Both the position numbers and the translations under genes were made by a program. Below the pieces are notes generated by a model. That model saw only the letters and a list, made by a program, of their open reading frames with translations, made no database searches and had not been told where the DNA came from. Below, one piece after another: positions 42,846 through 53,954 of a stretch of 64,000 nt of DNA (positions within the stretch are counted from its first letter, which is position 1; the number at the start of each line of letters is the position of its first letter). The DNA comes from CALMEC01 sp964393105 (lineage in GTDB: Bacteria; Actinomycetota; Thermoleophilia; Miltoncostaeales; Miltoncostaeaceae): the NCBI GenBank assembly GCA_964393105.1, contig CAYMSM010000036.1:1-64000 (forward strand), written 5' to 3'.

Positions 42846-43978
42846 GTATCGCGCCGCCGCCGCCCGGACTCGCGCCGCAGGACATCCTCGCGCTCGGCGA
42901 CGGGGAGGTGCGGATGCTCGACCAGACCCGCCTGCCGGGCGAGCTGGTCAGCGTGACGCTGCGAAGCTGGCCCGAGGTCGTCGATGCGATCACGACGATG
43001 GTGGTACGTGGTGCCCCGGCGATCGGCATCGCCGCGGCGATGGGCGTGGCCCTCGCGGGTCAGCGGGGGTCCAGTGAACTCGGGTCGCTCAAGCAGGAGC
43101 TCGTTCGGGCAGGGCAGGCATTGCGCGCGGCGCGCCCGACGGCCGTCAACCTGGCGTGGGCAGTCGACGCGCAGCTTCGGATCGTCGCCGAGCACACCGG
43201 CTCTGCGTCGGATCTCGTCGCGGCGCTCGTGGCGACGGCCAGACGCATCCACGCGGATGAGGTCGACCGATGCGAGCGCATCGGCGCCCACGGACGCGCG
43301 CTGGTGCACCGTGGCGCGCGGATCCTGACCCACTGCAACGCGGGGGCACTCGCGACCGGCGGGTACGGAACCGCACTCGGCGTCGTGCGCTCGGCATTTG
43401 CGGTCGATCCGACCGTGCGCGTGATCGTCGACGAGACCCGCCCGCTCCTGCAAGGCGCCCGGTTGACCACGTGGGAGTTGGGGCAGGAGGGGATCCCGTA
43501 CACGCTGATCGCCGACAACATGGCGGCGACGATGATGGCCGAGGGCCGCGTCACCCACGTCGTGGTGGGCGCGGACCGCATCGCGGCCAATGGCGACGTT
43601 GTCAACAAGATCGGGACCTACGGTGTCGCGATCCTGGCCCGGGAGCACGGCATTCCGTTCATCGTTGCTGCGCCGACATCGACCCTGGACCTCTCGCTGC
43701 CGTCCGCGGCCGAGATCCCGATCGAGGAACGCGCCAGCGCGGAAGTCCTGGGAATCGGCCTTTTCGGCCGGGACGCGACCCCGGCCGGCGCCACGGTCGC
43801 AAACCCGGCGTTCGACCGCACACCGCACCGGCTCGTGTCGGCGATCGTCACCGAGCAGGGCGTCCACCGCCCCCCCTACGACCGCACCCTGCGCGCCGCC
43901 TGGAACGCCGCGACTGAGCAGGGCTCGCCGACCCTTGTCCTCGGTCCGCATGAGGACGTTCCTCTGTCCGACCACTAG
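42842..43978 (+). CDS. mtnA: S-methyl-5-thioribose-1-phosphate isomerase
   Basis: A 378-aa methionine-salvage enzyme converting MTR-1-P to MTRu-1-P. Signatures: VVRGAPAIGIAAAMGVAL, the catalytic cysteine in ILTHCNAGALATGGYGTAL, and the catalytic aspartate in VVGADRIAANGDVVNKIG. The C-terminus carries an extra ~30 residues beyond the family core. Last gene of the envelope-sugar operon by overlap, though its role differs from its neighbours. No riboswitch is visible. Confidence 0.94.
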   Translation: MSIAPPPPGLAPQDILALGDGEVRMLDQTRLPGELVSVTLRSWPEVVDAITTMVVRGAPAIGIAAAMGVALAGQRGSSELGSLKQELVRAGQALRAARPTAVNLAWAVDAQLRIVAEHTGSASDLVAALVATARRIHADEVDRCERIGAHGRALVHRGARILTHCNAGALATGGYGTALGVVRSAFAVDPTVRVIVDETRPLLQGARLTTWELGQEGIPYTLIADNMAATMMAEGRVTHVVVGADRIAANGDVVNKIGTYGVAILAREHGIPFIVAAPTSTLDLSLPSAAEIPIEERASAEVLGIGLFGRDATPAGATVANPAFDRTPHRLVSAIVTEQGVHRPPYDRTLRAAWNAATEQGSPTLVLGPHEDVPLSDH

Positions 43979-44094
43979 TAGTAGCCGTCGCCACAGACGA
44001 CATCCTCGACGTGTCCCACCATCCAGACACGGGATGGATGCCCACCCGCCATCGAGCCCCGAGACGCGCCTCCCGTACGGGGCGAGCCGGCCAA

Positions 44095-44168
44095 ACGGCC
44101 AATTGGCCGAATCCGGGTCGGTCAATCGTTACACGAACTGTAACGAAGGCGTGACATACATGGCACAC
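44095..44168 (+). repeat. 70-78 bp intergenic element, copy 2
   Basis: Contains the perfect palindrome GGCCAATTGGCC, then GGTCGGTCAATCG, then a second perfect palindrome CGTTACA-cgaac-TGTAACG (44127-44145), ending GGCACAC. It aligns with 32290-32361 (reverse strand) and 57895-57972. It is the only structure seen in the 315-bp gap 43979-44293 between convergent genes. Confidence 0.7.
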
Positions 44169-44293
44169 ATAGGTGGTGCGGTGTAACAGGTTGTCCGGGC
44201 ACGATCCTCGTATGACGGATGCTCGGGACCTGGGTGGGGATGTGTGCGTGGACGGGCGGGGTGAGCCAACGTCCACCCGAGATGGCGGGGCGG

Positions 44294-45055
44294 CTAGCCG
44301 AACGACAGCTCCAGGGTCTCGCCGTCGGCGGGTGTGGCGACGCGGTGGATCAAGCCTGCCGCGTCCACGGCCGCACGGAGGGCTGCACGGTCAAGGCCGC
44401 AGTGGTTCATCGCCTCCATGTGGACCGCGACGACGAGGGCGTCGGGCGCGGCGTTGCACGTGGCTATGACGTCTGGCACATCCATCGTGATGGGGTCGCC
44501 GTGGATGAACCGCGCGGCTCCTGCGTTGACGACGATGACGGCGGGCTCGTGCGTGGTGATCGCGTCCTGGACCTCCTGGCACCAGACCGTGTCACCCGCG
44601 ATGTACAGCGTCGGCTCCCCCTCGGCGGCGATGACGTACCCGCTGACGTCGCCCATCTCCTTACCGATCGCTCCCGTGCCGTGCTGCCCGCCGGTCCGGC
44701 TGATCCGCAGTCCGTCCAGATCGAGCGTCCCGTCGAAGGTCCTGGCCTCGAGGCCCGCGCGCACCAGCATCGGCTGGTCGCGTGGTTGGCACAGGACGGG
44801 CCGATCGCGTGGGACCGCGCCCAGCGCGGTGCGGTCGAAATGGTCGCCGTGCAAATGGGTGACGAGTGTCGCGGAGATCCCGGCGACCACATCCAGCGGC
44901 TGCATGGGAAGGGCGACGAGCGGGTTGGGCCGAGGGTTCGGCGTCTCGGCCACGGGCGGTTGCGTTCCGACCGGATCGAGCATCGGATCGATCAGGAGCC
45001 TGATGTCGCCGAACTGCACCAAGAGCGTCGCGTGCCGGAGGAGTCGGACTCGCAT
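44294..45055 (-). CDS. MBL-fold metal-dependent hydrolase (UlaG-like)
   Basis: A 253-aa metallo-beta-lactamase-fold protein. Metal ligands appear in VTHLHGDHFDRTA and LYIAGDTVW, with a late His in VVAVHMEAMNH. The N-terminus MRVRLLRHATLLVQFGDIRLLIDP is typical of UlaG/YtnP-like lactonases or phosphodiesterases. ATG 45055 is preferred; GTG 45064 is three codons upstream. It lies 31 bp downstream of the antiporter gene on the same strand, so they may be cotranscribed. Substrate unknown. Confidence 0.87.
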   Translation of the reverse strand: MRVRLLRHATLLVQFGDIRLLIDPMLDPVGTQPPVAETPNPRPNPLVALPMQPLDVVAGISATLVTHLHGDHFDRTALGAVPRDRPVLCQPRDQPMLVRAGLEARTFDGTLDLDGLRISRTGGQHGTGAIGKEMGDVSGYVIAAEGEPTLYIAGDTVWCQEVQDAITTHEPAVIVVNAGAARFIHGDPITMDVPDVIATCNAAPDALVVAVHMEAMNHCGLDRAALRAAVDAAGLIHRVATPADGETLELSFG

Positions 45056-45086
45056 ACACGGCACTCTGCCATGCGCGAAGGCGGCC

Positions 45087-46124
45087 CTACCTGTCGCCGA
45101 CCAGGAAGAAGGTCACCGCAACCACGACGTACGCGGCGATCAGCATGATGCCGCGAGGTCGGCTCGAGTGGCCGCCCCACAGTACGAGCGCGGTGAACAT
45201 GACCGCCCCGCCGAGCGCGGCGATCTCGACGACCCGGAACGTGAGCGCCAGCGGCGTCAGCGCCCACGACAAGAGCGCGACGGCCGGGATCAGGAAGACC
45301 GCGACCTGGGCGCTCGACGCCAGCGCGATCTCAGCGGCCAGCTTGATGTTGCCCTTCGCCGCGACAACGACCGCGCCCCCGTGCTCGGCGGCATTTCCGA
45401 CGATGGCGACGATCACGGCTGCGACGAAGAACTCCGAGAGGCCCGCCTCGTCGGCGAACACCTCCAGCGATCCAACGAGCGCCTCGGCGACGAACGCGGT
45501 GACCACGGTCGCGGCGCCGAGGACCCCGAGCGAGAACGGCAGCGACCAGCCGGTCATCAGCGACGGGTCGTCGGAGACGTGCAGGTCCTTGTGGCGTCGC
45601 AGGGCGAGTACCGTGACGATGACGTACACGATCAGCAACACGATCGAGACCGGGATTGACAGACGCGCGAGGGCTTCGCGCTGCGGATCGCCGTGCCAAC
45701 CGGGGATCGACGGGATCAGCAGCAGCACCGTCGCCAGGCCGACCAGGCCCATTGAGACAAGACTGGACTGGCGATCCAACTCGCCCCGCCCGCCGAACAG
45801 GAGCGAGAAGCCGAGCACGAGCAGCAGGTTGCCGATCACCGACCCCGAGAGCGACCCCAGCACGACATCGGGCAACCCGTTGTTGAGCGCGATGAGGGCG
45901 ATGATGAGCTCAGGCGCGTTGCCGAAGGTCGCGTTGAGGAACCCGCCGACGCCGGGGCCCGTGTGGTGCGCCGCGTGCTCGGTGGCCTCGCCGATGAGCC
46001 ATGCGAGCGGGATCAACGCGAGCGCCGCCACCGCGAAGATCGTCAGGTCGCCCGCCCCGGCGTGTTCCATGAATACGACGATCGGGCCGAGGAGCAGCAG
46101 AACGGTGAGGATCTTGCGGACCAC
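45087..46124 (-). CDS. Calcium/proton antiporter (CaCA family)
   Basis: A 345-aa integral membrane protein with about 11 helices and the two inverted alpha-repeats: GGFLNATFGNAPELIIALIAL and VGNAAEHGGAVVVAAKGN. These glutamates are the ion-binding residues. Start set at GTG 46124 (VVRKILTVLLLLG) where homology begins; the much longer open frame upstream is the antisense of comF and is not coding. It exports Ca2+ in exchange for protons. Divergent from comF across a 219-bp gap that includes a perfect dyad. Confidence 0.92.
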   Translation of the reverse strand: MVRKILTVLLLLGPIVVFMEHAGAGDLTIFAVAALALIPLAWLIGEATEHAAHHTGPGVGGFLNATFGNAPELIIALIALNNGLPDVVLGSLSGSVIGNLLLVLGFSLLFGGRGELDRQSSLVSMGLVGLATVLLLIPSIPGWHGDPQREALARLSIPVSIVLLIVYVIVTVLALRRHKDLHVSDDPSLMTGWSLPFSLGVLGAATVVTAFVAEALVGSLEVFADEAGLSEFFVAAVIVAIVGNAAEHGGAVVVAAKGNIKLAAEIALASSAQVAVFLIPAVALLSWALTPLALTFRVVEIAALGGAVMFTALVLWGGHSSRPRGIMLIAAYVVVAVTFFLVGDR

Positions 46125-46263
46125 GGCGCGGCAGACTAGCGGCTCACTCCTCCCTCGGGTCGGCGGCGCGGTCTGTCGATGCTGAACATGAGATGGCGCC
46201 GCCGCTCGCGCGCTCGCGACGCTTCCGCCCGAAGGGGCTTCTCCGGGCGGCTCCGCCCAAAGT

Positions 46264-46280
46264 GTCACAGAACCTGTGAC
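46264..46280. promoter_or_regulatory. Perfect dyad between antiporter and comF
   Basis: GTCACAG-AAC-CTGTGAC; equivalently GTCACA-N5-TGTGAC, the same spacing as GTTACA-N5-TGTAAC at 44128-44144. It lies about 65 bp upstream of comF and 140 bp upstream of the antiporter gene, and may bind one regulator controlling both. Confidence 0.5.
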
Positions 46281-46343
46281 GTTCGAGGTCACAACTGGCA
46301 CAGTTCGTTGCGTCCCTCGACACGTTTCTGGTGTCACGCTGGT

Positions 46344-47042
46344 GTGGTGCGTACTACGCATCGGCTCCTCGACCTGCTGGATCTCCTGGTACCGCCGACC
46401 TGCGCGGCCTGCGAGCTGCCGGGGGCGGTGATCTGCGCCTGGTGCGCAGACGCGATCGCCGTGACAGGCGAGGTCGGCTGCGCCCGCTGCGGACACCCGT
46501 GGGCGGTGTCGATGTCGGCGTGCGCGGAGTGCCCGCCGCGCGTCGACCAGCTTCGGTTCGCGGGGGCCTACGTCGACCCGCTGCCGGCGATCGTCGCGGC
46601 ATTGAAGGATCGCGGGCGGCGTGAGCTGGCGCGCGAGCTCGCTCGACTGATCGCGAGTCGTTGTGAGCCTCCCCCGGAGCCCGGTTGTCTCGTCCCGGTG
46701 CCGCTGACCCGGCGCCGAGAAGGGGACCGGGGGTTCAACCAGGCCGCGCTCATCGCGGCACACCTCGGGCAGACCTGGAATCGCGACGTCGTGTCCCTGC
46801 TCGAGCGCGTGCGTGACGACCCGCCCCAGCGGGGGGCATCGGCAACCGAACGCGCGGCACACGTGCGCGGTGCGTTCGCCGTGCGGTCGGGGATGTCGAT
46901 CCAGTCCGAGGTCTGGATCGTGGATGACGTCTGTACGACCGGAGCCACCCTCTCGGCGTGCGCGCGCGTCCTCCGCCACGCAGGCGCAGCCAGGGTCGGG
47001 GCGTACTGCGTCGCCCGCGTCCTGCGTCACTACGGGCCCTAA
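46344..47042 (+). CDS. comF: ComF-family phosphoribosyltransferase-like protein
   Basis: A 232-aa protein with the zinc-ribbon start typical of ComF (CAACELPG, CAWC, CARCGHPW, CAEC pairs) and a PRTase domain ending with the PRPP loop VWIVDDVCTTGATLSAC. ComF proteins assist DNA uptake during natural transformation in some bacteria; in others the role is unknown. Two adjacent in-frame GTG codons (46344, 46347) could start translation. It precedes hpf and secA as in many Gram-positive genomes. Confidence 0.9.
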   Translation: MVRTTHRLLDLLDLLVPPTCAACELPGAVICAWCADAIAVTGEVGCARCGHPWAVSMSACAECPPRVDQLRFAGAYVDPLPAIVAALKDRGRRELARELARLIASRCEPPPEPGCLVPVPLTRRREGDRGFNQAALIAAHLGQTWNRDVVSLLERVRDDPPQRGASATERAAHVRGAFAVRSGMSIQSEVWIVDDVCTTGATLSACARVLRHAGAARVGAYCVARVLRHYGP

Positions 47043-47130
47043 AGCGTCGACCGGACACCCCCGGCGGTGTTCCGAGATACGCGAATCAGGAGTACCATCG
47101 GTGGACTAAAACAACGCGAGGGAGGGTCTC

Positions 47131-47703
47131 ATGGATCTTCATGTCAAGGGAAAGAACATCCCGGTGACCGACGCGTTGTTCGAGCATGCGGAGCGCAAGC
47201 TGGCGAAGCTCACGAGGTTCCTGCCGCCCTGGGACGAGCCCCCGGTCGTCGAGCTGGAGCTCTCCGTCGAGCGCAATCCCAGCATCGAGCGCAATCAGGT
47301 CGCCGAGGTCACGGTGCGGACCAAGGGCCCGGTCCTGCGGGTGCGCGAGAGCGACCGCGACATGTACCTGGCGATCGACCACGCGGTCAACAAGATGCAG
47401 CGGCAGGCGACGCGGTACCGTGACCGGCGTCGCCGGCATCGCCTTCCGCATGGACAGCACCCACCGCTGCCGGTGGAGGAGGGGATGCCCGACGCGATCG
47501 GGCCACCGGACGACGAGCCTGAGCCCCAGCTCGTCAAGATCAAGCGCTTCGAGATGAAGCCGCTGACGGTCGAGGACGCGGTGATGCAGTTCGAGCTCGT
47601 TAACCACGATTTCTACGTCTTTCGCAACGCCGACGAGGGTGGCGCCGTCAACGTCATCTACCGGCGGCGCGACGGCGATCTGGGGTTGATCAACACCGGC
47701 TAG
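47131..47703 (+). CDS. hpf: Ribosome hibernation promotion factor, long form
   Basis: A 190-aa protein. The N-terminal ribosome-binding domain (MDLHVKGKNIPVTDALFEH; AIDHAVNKMQRQATRYRDR) is joined by a linker to the C-terminal dimerisation domain (VKIKRFEMKPLTVEDAVMQF; FRNADEGGAVNVIYRRRDG). The long form drives formation of 100S ribosomes in stationary phase. GAGGGAGG precedes ATG 47131 by 8 bases, a strong RBS. The 245 bp after it show no gene. Confidence 0.95.
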   Translation: MDLHVKGKNIPVTDALFEHAERKLAKLTRFLPPWDEPPVVELELSVERNPSIERNQVAEVTVRTKGPVLRVRESDRDMYLAIDHAVNKMQRQATRYRDRRRRHRLPHGQHPPLPVEEGMPDAIGPPDDEPEPQLVKIKRFEMKPLTVEDAVMQFELVNHDFYVFRNADEGGAVNVIYRRRDGDLGLINTG

Positions 47704-47948
47704 CGCCTCGCGTCCGGCGAGGACACGGCTCCCAACGCGATGGTCTGGCACGTCGTTCGCAATCCGACGATGAGTCGTAGCCGCCAGACTGCAACGAGAT
47801 TTCCGACGCGGAACACTCGGCGCAACCGACGAGGCGGCCGGCCGGCCCCGATCTCTGGTCGACCGCCGCTCCGTCCGCAGCGAATCGTGCTGCGGAGCGG
47901 TGTTGCTACCATTCCTCGGCTGCCGAACCAGAGAAAGCACCGCACACC

Positions 47949-50567
<2,619 letters not shown>

Positions 50568-51720
50568 ATGGGAGCCGACACGCAGCAGATCCTCGACGAC
50601 CTCGTTCAGCGTCTGACGCACCTTCGGGAGCGGGCAGGGTTGCTGGGCGACTATCTTTGACCCGGCTGGAATCGATGCCCGTATCGCCGAACTCGAGCAG
50701 GCGATGCAAGCTCCGGGGTTCTGGGGTGACCAGAAGGTCGCGGCACGCACATCATCCGAGCATGCCTCGCTGAGCCAGCGGGTCGCCGACTACCGCGACC
50801 TGACGAGCGAGTTGGTGGATGCCGGTGATCTCCTGGAGATGGCCCGCGACGAGGCCCAGGACGGCGACGTCGATACCGGGTTCGTGGCGGAGCTCGAGCA
50901 GACGCTGACCCGCGCCGACGTCCACCTGGCGGCGGTCGAAGAGGAGCGCCTGTTCGGCGGCGAGCACGACGGTCGCGGTGCGGTCGTCACGATCAACGCA
51001 GGCGAGGGCGGCACCGACGCCCAGGACTGGGCCGAGATGCTCCTTCGCATGTACACCCGGTGGGCCGGACAGCGGCGGCTCAAGACCGACGTCAAGGAGG
51101 CGCAGGAGGGCGGCGAGGCCGGTATCAAGAGCGTGACGTTCACGGTGGAGGGGCGAAACGCCTACGGGCTGCTGTCGGCCGAACGCGGCGTGCACCGGCT
51201 GGTGCGGTTGTCGCCGTTCGATTCGGCCCACCGCCGCCAGACGTCGTTCGCCGCGGTCGAGGTCGCCCCGCTCGTCGACGACACCGTGGACGTCGAGATC
51301 GACGAGAAGGACCTGCGCATCGACACCTATCGCGCCAGCGGCGCAGGCGGGCAGCACGTCAACAAGACCGAGTCGGCCGTCCGCATCACGCATGTGCCGT
51401 CCAAGATCGTCGTGCAGTGCCAGAACGAGCGTTCGCAGCTGCAAAACCGTGCAACCGCGATGTCGATGTTGCGCTCCCGCCTGGTGCTCCTCGAGTTGGA
51501 GCGTCGCGAGACCGAGGCGGCCAAGCTGCGCGGCGACTCGCAGACGATCGGGTTCGGCAGCCAGATCCGTTCCTATGTCGTCCACCCCTACACGATGGTC
51601 AAGGACCTTCGTACCGGCTACGAGGTCGGAAACGCGCAGTCGGTGCTCGACGGCGACCTGGACGGGTTCATCCGAGCCGAGCTCGAACGTCGTGCCAAAG
51701 GGCTCGTCAGGGAATCGTAA
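50568..51720 (+). CDS. prfB: Peptide chain release factor 2 with programmed +1 frameshift
   Basis: Two frames joined at a shift site: the first encodes 30 residues (MGADTQQILDDLVQ to GDYL) and stops at TGA 50658-50660; the second continues from GAC 50659 (DPAGIDARIAELEQAM) to 51720, about 383 aa in all. RF2 features are clear: anticodon-like SPF in RLSPFDSAHRRQ, and the peptidyl-hydrolysis motif SGAGGQHVNKTESAVRITH. Low RF2 levels should allow the +1 shift at CTT-TGA-C and restore synthesis. Follows secA directly. Confidence 0.95.
50655..50661 (+). other. RF2 programmed +1 frameshift site (CTTTGAC)
   Basis: Identical to the canonical CTT-TGA-C slippery heptamer. The internal Shine-Dalgarno-like element usually 3 bases upstream is weak here (GGGCG at 50645-50649; CAGGG further upstream at 50635-50639). 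Confidence 0.93.
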
Positions 51721-51802
51721 TCCGGTCGTGGCATCGCGGGGCAGGTGTCCGACAGGGGAGTACGAACAAGGTCTGAGGCGCCGGGCGACCGGCCCCGTGT
51801 GT

Positions 51803-51832
51803 TTGACACAACCGAGAAATCGTGGATACCCT
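51803..51832 (+). promoter_or_regulatory. Sigma-70-type promoter for ftsEX
   Basis: TTGACA (51803-51808), an 18-bp spacer, then TACCCT (51827-51832). Transcription would start near 51840, which excludes the GTG at 51822 as the ftsE start. Confidence 0.6.
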
Positions 51833-51872
51833 GACTGACTCATTGGATGCAATCCCGCAGAGAAATATCGCC

Positions 51873-52760
51873 ATGAGCAGTACAAATGGCGAACCGTCCC
51901 CCGATGAGGTGCCCGCGCCCGAGGCGGGCGCACCCTCAGACACGGGCGAGCCCGCCGCGGCCGATCCGGTGGCCGAGGACCTCTGGGCCGAACCCTCCGC
52001 CCCGGAGCTCCCCCCGCTCACGGCGGAGCGCGGGCGGCGACGGTCGGTGCTTCGACCCGGCACCGGTCCCATGGTGGTCTTCGACCACGTCACCAAGACA
52101 TATCCGGGGGGAGTGAACGCCCTCGACGACGTGTCGCTGTCGATCGATCCGGGCGAGTTCGTGTTCCTCGTCGGCGCCAGCGGCTCGGGTAAGTCCACGT
52201 TCATCCGCCTGCTCATCCGCGAGCTCGACATCGACGAGGGTCGCCTGATGATCGGCTCGCGCGACCTCGTCAAGCTCCACAAGCACAAGATCCCGCACCT
52301 GCGCCGTGAGATCGGCTGCGTGTTCCAGGACTACAAGCTGCTGCCACGGCGCACGGTGTACGAGAACGTCGCCTACGCCCTCGAGGTGACCGGCGACTCG
52401 CCGCGCTCGATCAAGCGCAAGGTGCCCGAGATCCTCGCGCTCGTCGGTCTGGCGGAGAAGGCGAGCCGATTGCCGGCGGAGCTGTCCGGTGGTGAGCAGC
52501 AGCGGGTGTCGATCGCCCGCGCGTTCGTCAACCACCCGTCACTGCTGATCGCGGACGAGCCCACCGGCAACCTGGACCCGGAGACCTCGATCGGCATCAT
52601 GCAGCTCTTGTACCGCATCAACCGGACCGGCACGACGGTGGTGATGGCAACCCACGACCGCGACCTCGTCGACAAGATGCAGATGCGGGTCATCGAGCTG
52701 TCAACGGGCAAGCTCGTGCGCGACCAGCGCCGCGGCGCCTACCAAGCCGGACAGGGCTAG
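51873..52760 (+). CDS. ftsE: Cell division ATP-binding protein FtsE, N-terminally extended
   Basis: A 295-aa ABC ATPase; the canonical ~225-aa FtsE begins at MVVFDHVTKTYPGGV (52071). Walker A GASGSGKSTFIRLL, signature LSGGEQQRVSIARA, Walker B LLIADEPTGNLD. The ~65 residues ahead are acidic, Pro/Ala-rich and low-complexity, probably disordered. ATG 51873 is chosen because the promoter at 51803-51832 lies upstream; the ATG at 52071 would restore normal length but has no RBS. With FtsX it regulates peptidoglycan hydrolases at division. Confidence 0.92.
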   Translation: MSSTNGEPSPDEVPAPEAGAPSDTGEPAAADPVAEDLWAEPSAPELPPLTAERGRRRSVLRPGTGPMVVFDHVTKTYPGGVNALDDVSLSIDPGEFVFLVGASGSGKSTFIRLLIRELDIDEGRLMIGSRDLVKLHKHKIPHLRREIGCVFQDYKLLPRRTVYENVAYALEVTGDSPRSIKRKVPEILALVGLAEKASRLPAELSGGEQQRVSIARAFVNHPSLLIADEPTGNLDPETSIGIMQLLYRINRTGTTVVMATHDRDLVDKMQMRVIELSTGKLVRDQRRGAYQAGQG

Positions 52761-52764
52761 AGCC

Positions 52765-53664
52765 GTGCGCCGATTCCGCTTCTTCTCGGCCGAGGCGATC
52801 CGGTCGATCCGGTCGAACGCCGCAATCTCGTTTGCTGCGACGGCGACCGTGCTGATCGCGATCGCCACGCTCGGCATCTTCCTGGCGGTGTTCTCGTGGA
52901 GCCAGTCGCAGATCGAGGGACAAAAAGACAAGCTCGACCTGCGCGCGTTCATCAAACTGGACGCGTCGGCTGCCGACATCGAAGCCGCGGTCACGGCCGT
53001 GCAGGGGCATCCCAACGTCGCGAGCATCGTGTACAAGAACCGCGATCAGGTGCTCGAGGAGGCCAGGAAGCAGTTCGGCGGCGACATCCTCGATCTGCTG
53101 CCCGAGAACCCGTTGCCGGCGACGATCACGATCAAGCCGGACGACCCCGAGAACCAGCAGAAGATCGTCGACGACCTCGCCTCCAAGGCGTACTGGCTCA
53201 AGGATGAGAACTCCCCCAAGGGTTTCAGCGTCAATCAGCAGACGACGCAGGACTTCCTGTCGGCCGCGAAGGTCCTGCGATGGGGCGCGTTCGGTCTGAT
53301 GCTGATCCTCGTGATCGCCGCGATCCTGCTGATCGGCAACACGATCCGGCTGTCGATCTTCGCACGTCGGCGTGAGGTGGAGGTGATGCGCCTCGTCGGG
53401 GCGACGAACTGGTTCATCCGATGGCCGTTCGTGATCGAGGGTCTGATCTTCGGTCTGTTGGGTGCGATCGCAGCGGTGTTCCTGCTGATCGTCGGCAAGC
53501 TGACGGTCGTCGACAAGCTGCTCAACTTGAACGACAGCCCGCTCCAGCAGCAGACCGACTCCACGATCGGTCTGCCGACCCTCTCCCTGATCCTGATCGT
53601 CGCCGGCGCCCTCCTCGGCGCTCTCGGCAGCGGCATCACGCTGCGCCGCTTCCTGCGCGTCTAA
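52765..53664 (+). CDS. ftsX: Cell division permease-like protein FtsX
   Basis: A 299-aa membrane protein: one N-terminal helix (ISFAATATVLIAIATLGIFLA), an extracellular loop of ~130 residues that would contact a cell-wall hydrolase, then three helices with the FtsX motif FARRREVEVMRLVGAT. GTG start 4 bp after ftsE. The TAA stop touches the first base of a hairpin terminator. Confidence 0.94.
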   Translation: MRRFRFFSAEAIRSIRSNAAISFAATATVLIAIATLGIFLAVFSWSQSQIEGQKDKLDLRAFIKLDASAADIEAAVTAVQGHPNVASIVYKNRDQVLEEARKQFGGDILDLLPENPLPATITIKPDDPENQQKIVDDLASKAYWLKDENSPKGFSVNQQTTQDFLSAAKVLRWGAFGLMLILVIAAILLIGNTIRLSIFARRREVEVMRLVGATNWFIRWPFVIEGLIFGLLGAIAAVFLLIVGKLTVVDKLLNLNDSPLQQQTDSTIGLPTLSLILIVAGALLGALGSGITLRRFLRV

Positions 53665-53686
53665 GTGTTCCCCTGCGGGGAACACT
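53664..53686 (+). terminator. Hairpin at the end of ftsX
   Basis: AGTGTTCCCC-TGC-GGGGAACACT, perfect 10-bp stem, starting at the last base of the ftsX stop codon. An identical stem recurs at 53905-53928. Confidence 0.75.
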
Positions 53687-53689
53687 AGG

Positions 53690-53711
53690 GGCGGCCTTTC
53701 GGCCGCCTTTC
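53690..53711 (+). terminator. Second hairpin, GC stem followed by TTTC
   Basis: GGCGGCC-TTTC-GGCCGCC followed by TTTC; closest to a classical intrinsic terminator in this window. Its right arm is the first part of the 97-bp tandem repeat. Confidence 0.7.
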
Positions 53712-53894
53712 ATGGTTGCGCTCGTAGGGCGAGGACGTTGCCTGCGCGGGATCGGACCGTGAGGGCGACCACCAAGGGGCTCGCCAGGGTGGCCGTAGGC
53801 CGCCTTTCATGGTTGCGCTCGTACGGCGAGGACGTTGCCTGCGCGGGATCGGACCGTGAGGGCGACCACCGAGGGGCTCGCCAAGGTGGCCGTA
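53701..53894. repeat. Two tandem 97-bp units
   Basis: Unit 1 is 53701-53797 and unit 2 is 53798-53894; they differ at only three positions. A third start (GGCCGCC at 53895) is cut off. Each unit contains a possible stem CCACC...GGTGG with inner CGAG/CTCG. No coding frame or RBS is evident. Confidence 0.9.
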
Positions 53895-53904
53895 GGCCGC
53901 CCAG

Positions 53905-53928
53905 AGTGTTCCCCGAAAGGGGAACACT
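53905..53928. terminator. Hairpin AGTGTTCCCC-GAAA-GGGGAACACT
   Basis: Same 10-bp stem as at 53664-53686 but with a GAAA tetraloop. It closes the tandem-repeat block just upstream of the ctp promoter (TATCAT at 53933-53938). Confidence 0.7.
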
Positions 53929-53954
53929 GACCTATCATCGGCGGGTGTTCGCCG

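Noticed and set aside
44213..44300. Small ORF in the gap after mtnA
   Set aside because: The frame runs on antisense to the MBL hydrolase and has no RBS or plausible composition.
53701..53894. CRISPR array
   Set aside because: Only two contiguous 97-bp units without spacers and no cas genes.
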